Of a stretch of DNA of 64,000 bases, positions 18,976 through 27,123 are shown piece by piece. Where the stretch lies: NCBI RefSeq assembly GCF_014636315.1, contig NZ_BMED01000001.1, positions 997,941 through 1,061,940 of the forward strand, in the 5' to 3' direction. Every line of letters starts with the position of its first letter. Positions within the stretch are counted from its first letter, which is position 1. Position numbers and translations under genes: made by a program. This DNA comes from Parundibacterium terreum (GTDB lineage: Bacteria; Pseudomonadota; Gammaproteobacteria; Burkholderiales; Burkholderiaceae_D). The notes beneath the pieces are model-generated. The model did not search any database and was not told where the DNA came from. It saw only the letters and a list, made by a program, of their open reading frames with translations.

Positions 18976-19221
18976 ATGATGCATTCACTTGGTTTAGAGA
19001 ATTTATTTATTTACGCTTTTCTGATATGGTTTATAGTCGGCCTCGCCTTTTTATTGCCGAAAAAAATAAAACTGATAAAACGAGTCGGCAATTTAAGCAA
19101 TAGTGAGCTGGCAAACTTGGCGAAGAATGGGGATGCTGAGGTAAAGAAGTTAAGGCGTCTCACCTGGTTTTTTGTAGGCTTGGGTATCCTTGTTCTTCTT
19201 CCGCTTCGCATTCTTGGGTAA
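18976..19221 (+). CDS. Small membrane protein, two helices
   Basis: 81 residues starting at a doubled ATG behind AAAGGAAAAGC. Helices at about 9-27 and 63-79 flank a charged middle (KKIKLIKRVGNLSNSELANLAKNGDAEVKKLRR) that could be a cytoplasmic helix. No motif recognised. Likely real because of the ribosome site and coherent hydrophobic pattern. Confidence 0.55.
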   Translation: MMHSLGLENLFIYAFLIWFIVGLAFLLPKKIKLIKRVGNLSNSELANLAKNGDAEVKKLRRLTWFFVGLGILVLLPLRILG

Positions 19222-19311
19222 TTTCGGCGTCGTTATCTGAGCTAGTTATCGGCCGGGACTGGAATTTCAATCGTTCCGTAGTAGCTGAACTCAAAGCCCT
19301 ACATCGTTGTT

Positions 19312-19629
19312 TTGGAGAGCACTATTATTTTAAATGAGAAGGCATGGCGTTATCTTGGATACGCGTACCTCACTGTTTATAGCCTGGCTCTCGCTATTGA
19401 GAAACATGAAGTGGCAAGATTCCGGGAATTTACTCCCATGGACAGAATTTTCGCGGCCCCGATTTTGTGGGGCTTGGGAATTTTTGGAATTTGGACGGGC
19501 ACTGTGAATAGCCCGTTTTCCGAGGTAGATCGGGAGACAAGTCCTGCCATTTTTTGGCTATGTATCGCAGCTCACTTCCTCATTGGATTTTTCTTTTTTT
19601 TCACAGGGATACGTTACGCATTTTTCTAA
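19312..19629 (+). CDS. Small membrane protein, probable
   Basis: 105 residues if it starts at TTG 19312; the next methionine is residue 43. Three hydrophobic stretches (about 14-28, 49-63 and 79-104, the last ending in a run of phenylalanines). No family recognised and the start is weak, with no clear Shine-Dalgarno. It belongs to the same group of short membrane orphans. Confidence 0.4.
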   Translation: MESTIILNEKAWRYLGYAYLTVYSLALAIEKHEVARFREFTPMDRIFAAPILWGLGIFGIWTGTVNSPFSEVDRETSPAIFWLCIAAHFLIGFFFFFTGIRYAFF

Positions 19630-19668
19630 GCACGCATCAGCCTTTGCACGTTGATAAAAGCTAGCACG

Positions 19669-19794
19669 GTAGGTTGGGCTAGTGCTTTATCAGCCCAACG
19701 CTTTCGAACGTCAATAATTTAGCGATATCCCTGGAAATGAAAGGTGCAGCAGGCCAAAGAATTGTTGGGCTAATAAAGCCTTAGCCCAACCTAC
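19669..19794. repeat. REP-like element with 12-bp inverted ends
   Basis: GTAGGTTGGGCT (19669-19680) and AGCCCAACCTAC (19783-19794) are exact inverted copies. Inside each half lies a second TTGGGCT/AGCCCAA copy (CAGCCCAACG at 19691-19700 and TTGTTGGGCT near 19763), so each half can fold alone. This is the widespread TTGGGCT-type intergenic palindrome. It encodes nothing. Confidence 0.65.
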
Positions 19795-19836
19795 TTTATT
19801 TTTATCAGCGTTGAACTTTGCATCGACGATACATAC

Positions 19837-19856
19837 GGCGGAATAAAAATTCCGCC
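19837..19856. repeat. Short GGCGGAAT palindrome
   Basis: GGCGGAAT...ATTCCGCC with a 4-base A loop, followed by CTACG. It is a common intergenic hairpin family, placed 43 bases after the preceding palindrome and upstream of the next gene. Confidence 0.55.
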
Positions 19857-19921
19857 CTACGAAATCCGCCTTACAGCCTTTACCACCCGGACACACTTGC
19901 TACCCACCACCCAATGCATTG

Positions 19922-20446
19922 ATGATGAAACCATTGATTATCTACATCGCCCTTGCAATCGCAAGTGCCGGCTTTGCTCCAGATGCGAGGGCCGATTGGT
20001 CTGAGGCTTCTGTCGCTTACAAATGTGACCCGGCAGGAAACCTATTTGCACTTCACGGGGTGGTCCAGGCAAACGATGAATTTTTCATACCCAAGAAACC
20101 TGGGTACTCCGTCATTTCCGACGAAGAGCCAAGCAGCTTGCATTGCAATATCGGCAAAGCGCGCATTACCGCCATCATAGAAGTGTCGCCGCCCCGAGAG
20201 AAAGGAATGTGCGCATCTCAGGCCTTATACAGCATCAGGAAATTAGAGGTGAACGGCAAGGAAATCATGGGCTATCAGCTATTCAATAATATTTGCTCTT
20301 TCTCCGGTTCATCACTGTTTGGAGTGGAGATTTCCACCAAGGGCAAGAATATAAATATAAAAACTTGTGCTGGAAAATGGGACTGGAAGCCGGAATATGA
20401 CGATAGTAAATGTGAGTCCAAAATAATTTCACTAGATAAGCAATGA
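19922..20446 (+). CDS. Secreted hypothetical protein with cysteines
   Basis: About 174 residues; ATG ATG at 19922/19925 (a TTG just before is unlikely). The signal peptide (PLIIYIALAIASAGFAPDARA) gives a mature protein with six cysteines (YKCDP, LHCNIG, GMCAS, NNICSF, KTCAG, SKCES), which suggests disulfides in the periplasm. The pattern is compact and beta-rich. No family recognised; weak ribosome site. Confidence 0.6.
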   Translation: MMKPLIIYIALAIASAGFAPDARADWSEASVAYKCDPAGNLFALHGVVQANDEFFIPKKPGYSVISDEEPSSLHCNIGKARITAIIEVSPPREKGMCASQALYSIRKLEVNGKEIMGYQLFNNICSFSGSSLFGVEISTKGKNINIKTCAGKWDWKPEYDDSKCESKIISLDKQ

Positions 20447-20599
20447 TCTGGATCGGAAGCAGTCAAGAAGCGCATCAGGATAGGCCGTCGCACACCTAAA
20501 ACCACTACTCTCAAATACGCCAAATTGATGTTGCTTTGGCAATTATTGTGTGACAGTATGGTAGCTATTCAATCCAGACTAGCCGTCCTATAGGAGCAT

Positions 20600-21004
20600 A
20601 TGGAAATAGTTGCTGAGTTAGTGATATTTCTTCTTCAATGTCTCGCTGAATTTTTACTACAGATTATTTTTGAGGCGCTCGTTGAACTTGGTCTTCACGC
20701 AGCTCGCGAACCATTCCGTTTGCCCACACCCAACCCTTGGTTCGCCGGTATCGGCTATCTCGTATTGGGTGCTGTCGGCGGTGCAATCAGCGTTCTTATT
20801 TTTCCATCCGCATTCATTACATCGGACATCGGCCGCATTGCAAATGTATTTGCAACTCCGATTCTGGCTGGACTCACCATGGTGGCGTTTGGGGCATGGC
20901 GGCAGCGACGCGGTGAAGAAATGCTGCGGATAGACAGGTTCTTTTACGGCTTCATCTTTGCGCTCGCCATGGCCCTGGTTCGTTTTTCGCTAACCCACGG
21001 GTAA
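20600..21004 (+). CDS. Membrane protein of unknown function
   Basis: 134 residues starting at ATG with AGGAG close upstream. An N-terminal amphipathic/hydrophobic stretch (VAELVIFLLQCLAEFLLQIIFEALVEL) is followed by three membrane helices (about 49-66, 80-97, 113-128) and short basic loops (WRQRRGEE). It resembles small uncharacterised inner-membrane proteins; no named family is claimed. Confidence 0.6.
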   Translation: MEIVAELVIFLLQCLAEFLLQIIFEALVELGLHAAREPFRLPTPNPWFAGIGYLVLGAVGGAISVLIFPSAFITSDIGRIANVFATPILAGLTMVAFGAWRQRRGEEMLRIDRFFYGFIFALAMALVRFSLTHG

Positions 21005-21078
21005 GAAAAGGATCATTGCAAGTCAATAGCAGGCGCCGCCATGGATTACCTAAGCCTTCTCAACATGCTGAGGAAACG

Positions 21079-21675
21079 ATGCACCAATCAGGCCCATTCG
21101 ATCTCGTCTTCATCGCGATGTTTCTTGTCTGCTTTTTCATTCGCATGCCGCATGAATACAAGACCCGGCAAGTGAAGCGTATAGAGTCTCGCGACAATGC
21201 ATTAGAAAAATTCAACCTGCTGCTGGTCTTTACGGGTTCGCTCACCCTGCCCGTACTGTATTTCTTTTCACCCTGGTTCAAATTCGCCAATTACGAAGTA
21301 CACACCGCCGTGGGCATCTGCGGCAGCATTACCGCAGTCATTGGGGTATGGCTATTCTGGAGGTCCCACAAGGATCTGGGGCGTCAATTTTCTGCAACGC
21401 TGGAAGTGAAGGAAGTGCATGCACTGGTCACCAGCGGCGTATATAAAAACATCCGCCATCCTATGTATACCGCTGCCTTCCTGGTTTCATTCTCGCAGAT
21501 GCTGCTGCTCGGGAACTGGGTCGTGGGGCCGTCTTTCCTGCTGGCCTTCCTGTCGCTTTACCTGGTCAGGATAGGCAATGAAGAACGCATGATGCTGGAT
21601 CATTTTGGGCAAGAATACGCCGACTATATGAAAAGGACAAACCGGCTTTTTCCTGGGCTGGGGAAACGTCCGTAA
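21079..21675 (+). CDS. Isoprenylcysteine carboxyl methyltransferase-like membrane protein
   Basis: 198 residues from the ATG at 21079, chosen because GAGGAAACG precedes it; the upstream extension is polar. Four to five membrane helices and the ICMT/PEMT signature near the C-terminus: LVTSGVYKNIRHPMYTAAF followed by NEERMMLDHFGQEYADYMKRTNRLFPG, which form the SAM and substrate pocket in this family. Bacterial members (SAM-dependent, inner membrane) mostly lack known substrates, since bacteria do not prenylate proteins in the eukaryotic way; some act on small isoprenoids or lipids. Confidence 0.82.
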   Translation: MHQSGPFDLVFIAMFLVCFFIRMPHEYKTRQVKRIESRDNALEKFNLLLVFTGSLTLPVLYFFSPWFKFANYEVHTAVGICGSITAVIGVWLFWRSHKDLGRQFSATLEVKEVHALVTSGVYKNIRHPMYTAAFLVSFSQMLLLGNWVVGPSFLLAFLSLYLVRIGNEERMMLDHFGQEYADYMKRTNRLFPGLGKRP

Positions 21676-21751
21676 TACTGGAGCGAGCTGCACATAGAGA
21701 TGTGAGCCCTGGGAAGAATCAATAGCCTTCAACCATATATGCAATAAGCCG

Positions 21752-23140
21752 ATGACGAAAAAATCTCTCCTACTAGTAGCATGCGCATTGTTTGGTGCAT
21801 TCACTTACTCAATCGACGGATATTGCGCAGGCAAAGAGAATTCGCTTCTCACTGCTCAAAGCGATATATATAAACTCCTTCAGCACGGCAAGCTTGGAGA
21901 TGCGCGCTATCTTTCAGAAGAGCTTGGCTTCGGCCTGAAAATTTCTCCGCCTAATTACGATAGCACTGCAGTGTTTGAAGCCAGGTTTTATAGCATTCCC
22001 GACTACCTCTTCGCAAATGGACTAACTTATCACGCTTACTATGACGAAAAATCAGATACTACCCGCATCGATCTGGCACTTCCATTCCAATCATGTCCAA
22101 GCCTTGATGCATGGGCAAGTGACTGGGGCCAACCGGTACAACATGGCATGCTTGAGCATGCTTTGGGTTCTTTCAATTCGATCACGTGGCCAAGTCCAGA
22201 AAAAATCACCTTGGATATCACCTACTTCAATCGAGGCGGATGCCGGGGATATCTGCAGCAAATCGTCAAAGGAAAATTGCTTCCTCCGGTGCAAGCTGAA
22301 GCTAGAACGAAAAGCAAAGGTGATGGGCTGGCACAATCGGTCGCTGACATACTGGCGACAGGCGATTTGCGGAATTTCGAAAAAGTAGCTGCAGCATTAA
22401 ATGCTCGCGTGATACCCAGCGCCAGCAATCGCGACCCAGAAAACGGAGAATACTTTGACCTTGCAAAGCCCATCCTAGGACTTGACTCAAACGCCTATTC
22501 CTATGCAGTGAACGATACCGGCTGGTTTGTATTCACTTTATTTGAGGTGAAACCCCGCCATCTGGCGGAACGATGGGTAACACTGAATCTGGCACCCAAT
22601 TTATCCGATGTGTGCCTGCCTGCTTCGGATATTAAAAGGAAACTGGATCAAGGAATGATTCCATATAGCTACCGCCAAGAGAAATACAATGAAATAAGTT
22701 TTTCGGTCAGGGGAGAACATCTCATTTCCCTGAAGATCACTTCTTCAGGAGAGTGCGTTGCACGCATTCGTTTTAAACAGATAACGGATATTGCCAACAA
22801 CCTGTCCTCCCCCGTCGTTTTCAGCTTAGACGCATTGCGCCCGAATGGGCTCTTGAATGCAGCGGCATTACAACGGATGGATATTCTCGCACGCCACCTC
22901 CATACTCCCAAATTCAGGACTATCTATGTGTATCTGAATTTACCTGACAGCAAAACTAATGCGCAAGTCAAGAAAGGCCAAAAATTGGCCATCGCAATCC
23001 GCAACTCGCTCATCGCCCGCGGCATAAGCCAAACTCAGATTGATATGCGCGGAGATTTGGTCGCGCCTTCCCTTTTGGCAGCTTGGAACGAACGGCAACT
23101 TGGCATGGGCGTATTCCTTGATCCAACTTCTGATTTTTAA
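21752..23140 (+). CDS. Secreted two-repeat protein with OmpA-like C-terminus
   Basis: 462 residues with a signal peptide (KSLLLVACALFGAFTYSIDGYCAG). Two related segments follow: about 33-170 (LLTAQSDIYKLLQHGKLGDARYLSEEL ...) and about 195-345 (SVADILATGDLRNFEKVAAALNARV ...). Each starts with a short helix pair and continues with mixed strands and a lone cysteine (SCPSLD, DVCLPASD). The last about 100 residues (VVFSLDALRPNGLLNAAALQ then GQKLAIAIRNSLIARGI) have the spacing of an OmpA/MotB peptidoglycan-binding fold but miss its usual NxxLSxxRA core, so binding is doubtful. Weak ribosome site. Function unknown. Confidence 0.6.
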   Translation: MTKKSLLLVACALFGAFTYSIDGYCAGKENSLLTAQSDIYKLLQHGKLGDARYLSEELGFGLKISPPNYDSTAVFEARFYSIPDYLFANGLTYHAYYDEKSDTTRIDLALPFQSCPSLDAWASDWGQPVQHGMLEHALGSFNSITWPSPEKITLDITYFNRGGCRGYLQQIVKGKLLPPVQAEARTKSKGDGLAQSVADILATGDLRNFEKVAAALNARVIPSASNRDPENGEYFDLAKPILGLDSNAYSYAVNDTGWFVFTLFEVKPRHLAERWVTLNLAPNLSDVCLPASDIKRKLDQGMIPYSYRQEKYNEISFSVRGEHLISLKITSSGECVARIRFKQITDIANNLSSPVVFSLDALRPNGLLNAAALQRMDILARHLHTPKFRTIYVYLNLPDSKTNAQVKKGQKLAIAIRNSLIARGISQTQIDMRGDLVAPSLLAAWNERQLGMGVFLDPTSDF

Positions 23141-23222
23141 ACTGTGCCCCCAACGACCAGCTTATGATGTATATTTATTAGCAACTCTTTTGTACGCGAA
23201 ATCCCACCTGAAAGGATCTTGT

Positions 23223-24332
23223 ATGCATGATGCATTCCGTAGCTGTTTGTTCCTGCTGGCGCTGGCGGCTGGTGAAGCTTCCGCAACCACCCGTTCGCTG
23301 GGCATTTCTTCGCCGCTGAACGGCGGTTCGCTGGCCAACGACATGAACGCCTCAGGCCAGGTTGCGGCCATGATAGAAGACAACAAGGGAGTCTGGCACG
23401 CCGCGTATTTTGAAAAGGGTCAGTTGACCAGGCTGGAGATGCTGGGCGAGACCGAGAGCGAAGCCAAGCGCATCAATGACAAGGGCGAGTTGATCGGCTC
23501 CTCCAACAAGAAAGACGGCACCTGGACCGCCTTCGTCTATAGCCGCGCCAACGGCATGCAGGAGCTGGGCACGCTGGGCGGCCCCAGCAGCCACGGCGCA
23601 GCAATCAACAATGCGGGCGCAGCGGTGGGCTTTGCCGATACCGCCGATGGTGAATGGCATGCCTTTCTGTACCAACCAGGCGAGGCTATGAAGGATCTGG
23701 GCACTTTCGGCGGCAAGGTCAGCTATGCCAGCGGCATCAATAATGCCGGGCAAGTGGTGGGCACGGCTACCACGCCGAATGGCTCGCGCCATGCCTTTTT
23801 GTACGACGCGGCGAGCGGTATGCGGGACCTGGGCACGCTCGGTGGCCGTTACAGCTCCGCTACGGCCATCAATGACAAGGGCATGGTGGTCGGCACTTCT
23901 GAAATGAAAGACCGCAGCTGGCATGCCTTTGTGCATGACGGCACCACGATGAAAGACCTGGGCGCACTGATAGGCCCCGGCGACAGCTTTGCCTCGGCTA
24001 TCAACAATGCGGGCCATGTGGTCGGCAGCGTGGACAGGGGCGACAAGCGCATTTCTTTCGTCTGGAGGGATAATAAAATGCTGCTGCACCCCGCCGGCAA
24101 GGGCCTGTACCTGACCAATGCCATCAACAACCAGGAACAGGTGATAGGCGCTACCTACGACCGTGGCCTGAATGCCGCCACCATGCAATCCAATGCCGCA
24201 CCCTTTGTGGATCTTGGCGGCACCAAAATCCTTGGCTTCAACATCGTCATGCTGCTATTGGCCAGCATCGTGGTGATCTACCGCAAGCGCTTCAGGGGAT
24301 TATTGTTCCGGCCTAATAACTTCTACGGCTGA
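23223..24332 (+). CDS. HAF-repeat secreted protein with C-terminal membrane anchor
   Basis: 369 residues from the ATG at 23223 (AAGGA eight bases upstream, then the signal MHDAFRSCLFLLALAAGEASA). The body is a run of about seven HAF repeats of about 40 residues, each with WHAF(L/V)Y, then LGTLGG, then A(I)NNAG or INDKG, as in GTLGGPSSHGAAINNAGAAVG. This beta-propeller-like family is extracellular and of unknown function. The end (GFNIVMLLLASIVVIYRKRF) is one hydrophobic helix followed by arginine/lysine, like a sorting or anchoring tail, but without a PEP motif. Confidence 0.78.
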   Translation: MHDAFRSCLFLLALAAGEASATTRSLGISSPLNGGSLANDMNASGQVAAMIEDNKGVWHAAYFEKGQLTRLEMLGETESEAKRINDKGELIGSSNKKDGTWTAFVYSRANGMQELGTLGGPSSHGAAINNAGAAVGFADTADGEWHAFLYQPGEAMKDLGTFGGKVSYASGINNAGQVVGTATTPNGSRHAFLYDAASGMRDLGTLGGRYSSATAINDKGMVVGTSEMKDRSWHAFVHDGTTMKDLGALIGPGDSFASAINNAGHVVGSVDRGDKRISFVWRDNKMLLHPAGKGLYLTNAINNQEQVIGATYDRGLNAATMQSNAAPFVDLGGTKILGFNIVMLLLASIVVIYRKRFRGLLFRPNNFYG

Positions 24333-24432
24333 GGCCTACGGCCGCGCGGCTGCTATGCGGTTGCGCGCAGTCTGCACTGCCAACTAAAAGTCAAAGCTTA
24401 AAACCAGTTTTTACTTCAGGGAGTGGGCTACC

Positions 24433-26184
24433 GTGAGATCAAACCTTGCTGTCATATCCGAACTGAAACAAGCCGGACGCTCATCTGCCGCGTCCGCTTC
24501 CGTGCAAATGCGCAGAGCGTCCCACCCAGCCTTTATCGACACTCGCCCGGAAGCAATAGCGCAAAGCAAGCATCAGGAGAACGCTGCCGCCAGCGGGCGC
24601 ACCAACCAGCTTATGGCCATGTCGGCGCTGATGGCTGGCAGCGCGCACTCTTCGCGCATGCGATCCCTGGCAGAGCTTGCCGGGACAGGCTCTACCCAGA
24701 CAGCACAGAGAAAGAAATTGATTGACGCACAAGATGCAGCGCAGCCGCTGCAGCGTGTCGTGGATGACGAGCCGCTTCAGGCCCGCTTTGAAGCGGTGCA
24801 AAGGGCTGAGGATGAGGAGCTGCGGCAAGGGAAGTCTGACACTACGCAGCGCATGGAGGAAGAAGAACCACTGCAAGGAAAATTCGATACAGTACAGCGG
24901 ATGGAAGAGGATGAACCTCTACAGGGGAAGTTTGAACCGGCGCAAAGAGTAGAAGAGGAAGACCTTTTGCAAGGCCAGTTCGCCGCGCCTGCAAGTACGC
25001 AATTAAAAGAAAAACCAAACAATAGTGGCCTCCCCAATCAACTCAAATCCGGCATTGAATCGCTCTCGGGCATAAGCATGGACCATGTCAATGTTCACTA
25101 TAACTCGGCCGGGCCAGCACAACTACATGCGCATGCCTATGCGCAAGGCAGCGAGATTCACCTGGCGCCGGGACAGGAACGGCATTTACCGCACGAGGCC
25201 TGGCATGTAGTGCAGCAGGCGCAGGGCCGGGTAAAGTCGACCACGCAGATGAAGGGCAATACGCCGGTGAACGATGATGTGGGCCTGGAGGCAGAGGCCG
25301 ACCTGATGGGCGAGAAGGCCTTGGGAGTGGGGATGCAGGCGAGAGCAGCTCAGCGTGCTCCGGCGAACCTTACCTCCTCGCATTCGGCTAGGTTTGGTAC
25401 CGCTCAGTTGAAGGTATCCGCTCTTATTACCGACCATGGAACGAAATACGTTTCAGATTATCCGGAGGCGAAAGGAAAATTATTTGATACACGAGACGAT
25501 GCTAGGCAGGCTGAGAACATCATACGTGAGATGAGAGGGTCCATAGAGGAAGAAAAGAAAGCACGCGAGCATTTCAAAAAAGAACTAGGACGCGCAGAAG
25601 AATTGACTTCCCAACAGCAATCCTTTTATACAGAACACACACAATTGATCGAACGTGAGCTTGACGAAGCGCTACAAGAAAATATCGTACACGCAGAGCA
25701 GATCAAAAAGAGCGCCAACATAAGCATGCTGTACGAGGCAAGCCAATTGCTCACTGCTGGAGTAACGATGTTCGGAGACAGCCCAAACTATTATATTGGT
25801 CAACTCATTCCTAGCGTTGAAGCAGTCGGAGTTGAAGCATACCATTTATACCAGACCTTCAAGGAGACGGGCAGTTACTCGCAGAGAGCGACACAGATAC
25901 TCGGGAGCAGTCTGACTATTTTAGGTAATGCGTTCATCGGATATGCAGGAACGGTGGCTGCAGCAAACAACGATTGGAAAGAGTGGGGATACGGCGTCAA
26001 TATCACAGCTCCGGAATATACGAATAACACGTTCTTTAATCCAGCATACTCCGGCGTATCTCTGACTTCCTGGACGGCCTTCGGGGTTGGGACCCTCTCA
26101 TTGATCGGTGGGCATCTTATAAAGCTACGAGGTGTCCACACAATCGCAAACGCCAAGAAAAAGGATTATGAAAGTAAGCTGTAG
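24433..26184 (+). CDS. DUF4157 (eCIS-core) protein with tandem repeats and unknown C-terminal half
   Basis: 583 residues from GTG 24433 (GGGAG upstream). No signal peptide. About 113-183 is a tandem array of 16-residue units of the type EPLQGKFDTVQRMEED (4.5 copies), highly acidic. About 205-300 is a DUF4157 domain: DHVNVHYNS, AYAQGSEIHLAPGQ, then HEAWHVVQQ (residues 254-262), an HExxH zinc-protease-like signature, and the EAEADLMGEKA helix. The C-terminal half (about 315-583) has a charged coiled coil (about 350-420) and then Gly/Ala-rich hydrophobic stretches that could insert in membranes. DUF4157 proteins are known as cores linked to extracellular contractile injection systems and polymorphic toxins. 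No such machine is in the window. Effector function is inference. Confidence 0.78.
   Translation: MRSNLAVISELKQAGRSSAASASVQMRRASHPAFIDTRPEAIAQSKHQENAAASGRTNQLMAMSALMAGSAHSSRMRSLAELAGTGSTQTAQRKKLIDAQDAAQPLQRVVDDEPLQARFEAVQRAEDEELRQGKSDTTQRMEEEEPLQGKFDTVQRMEEDEPLQGKFEPAQRVEEEDLLQGQFAAPASTQLKEKPNNSGLPNQLKSGIESLSGISMDHVNVHYNSAGPAQLHAHAYAQGSEIHLAPGQERHLPHEAWHVVQQAQGRVKSTTQMKGNTPVNDDVGLEAEADLMGEKALGVGMQARAAQRAPANLTSSHSARFGTAQLKVSALITDHGTKYVSDYPEAKGKLFDTRDDARQAENIIREMRGSIEEEKKAREHFKKELGRAEELTSQQQSFYTEHTQLIERELDEALQENIVHAEQIKKSANISMLYEASQLLTAGVTMFGDSPNYYIGQLIPSVEAVGVEAYHLYQTFKETGSYSQRATQILGSSLTILGNAFIGYAGTVAAANNDWKEWGYGVNITAPEYTNNTFFNPAYSGVSLTSWTAFGVGTLSLIGGHLIKLRGVHTIANAKKKDYESKL
24769..24981 (+). 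repeat. 48-bp in-frame tandem repeat array
   Basis: About 4.5 diverged copies of a 48-base unit encoding EPLQGKFDTVQRMEED. The period is a multiple of three, so copy number can change without breaking the reading frame of the DUF4157 gene. Copies 3 and 4 are nearly identical; the first two are more diverged. Confidence 0.75.
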
Positions 26185-26243
26185 ATATCTTGAAATCAAA
26201 GCGGGGCTGAAGGGCACTGCAGTGCCGCGATAAGAATTTTCGA

Positions 26244-26891
26244 TTACGTTAAGCTGCCTTGTTTTTCTTCCTCTTGACTCTGGTAGGCAGCGATAGTAGC
26301 GGCCAGCTCTTTAGGCCGGTACACCAGGTTGCCTAGCGGGATCGTCTTGTCCGCCCCTATTAGCGCCCGCTTGAGCCGGGTACCGATGCGCCGCAGTCTC
26401 TGGCCTTCTGCATCATCCAGCTTGAACCAGATGCCCAGGTCATCGCCCTGCTCCCCCTCATTGGTGGAAATGCGCTGTATCGCGCTCCATGCGATGAAAA
26501 TCTCTTCCTTGGCAATATGCGTGATCCCGCGCTCATCCAGAATCAGCGTGGGACCCTTGGTTCTGAGAGTTTGCAGCGCTGCCTGTATCAGCGCGATTCC
26601 CACGCACAAAGAGCCAAACAAGGACACTCCTACCAGCACGATAGCCAGACGCTCAAAGCTCGCGGTCAGCACAATGACGGCAAAGCCTATGCCGGCGATG
26701 CACACGACAATCCCGGTGGGCAGCACAAAATAGGCGGTCCATCTGCGCCGGTACAGCTTGAGCGGACGTGCAGAGCTATTGGGCTGTTTGCCGGATGCGG
26801 ACGGAGCAATGGAAGGGTTGGAAGGATCGGGAGAGTTGGAAAGCTTCATCCTGCGTCTGCTCAAGGTCTGATGTGAAGGTGAATTTATCAT
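26244..26891 (-). CDS. Membrane protein with two helices and cytoplasmic PH-like tail
   Basis: 215 residues from ATG 26891 (GGAA upstream); other in-frame ATGs at 26849, 26954 and 26966 are possible. A disordered Ser/Pro-rich head leads to two helices (YFVLPTGIVVCIAGIGFAVI and LAIVLVGVSLFGSLCVGIALI) and a soluble domain with LILDERGITHIAKEEIFIAWSAIQRI, a pattern found in STM3941/YcxB-like membrane PH-fold proteins. The protein ends in a charged tail. Function unknown. It converges on the DUF4157 gene; the 60-base gap holds the 14-bp palindrome GGCACTGCAGTGCC (26213-26226). Confidence 0.55.
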   Translation of the reverse strand: MINSPSHQTLSRRRMKLSNSPDPSNPSIAPSASGKQPNSSARPLKLYRRRWTAYFVLPTGIVVCIAGIGFAVIVLTASFERLAIVLVGVSLFGSLCVGIALIQAALQTLRTKGPTLILDERGITHIAKEEIFIAWSAIQRISTNEGEQGDDLGIWFKLDDAEGQRLRRIGTRLKRALIGADKTIPLGNLVYRPKELAATIAAYQSQEEEKQGSLT

Positions 26892-27123
26892 CGTTCCAAC
26901 GGTTTTACCAGCGCAAACCCATTCGTTTAAATGTTGCATCAGCAGCAATTTCATGTCAACATGCAAACACTGCCATTAACCATCAAACCGCTTCTACCCA
27001 GGCCGGCGTCAGCGCATTGAGGCTGTCCGAGTTTTGCTGTATTTCCAGGATGCGTTGATACCACATGCATCCTGCGGATCTTGTGCAAGACGACCTGCCG
27101 CCCAGTTGTGCCTGCTTATCTTT

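Noticed and set aside
24769..24981. Repeats that could be taken for a CRISPR array
   Set aside because: The units are contiguous without spacers and lie in frame inside a protein gene.
26213..26226. GGCACTGCAGTGCC palindrome as a terminator or operator
   Set aside because: A single short palindrome between convergent genes, without T run or repeats; too little to call.
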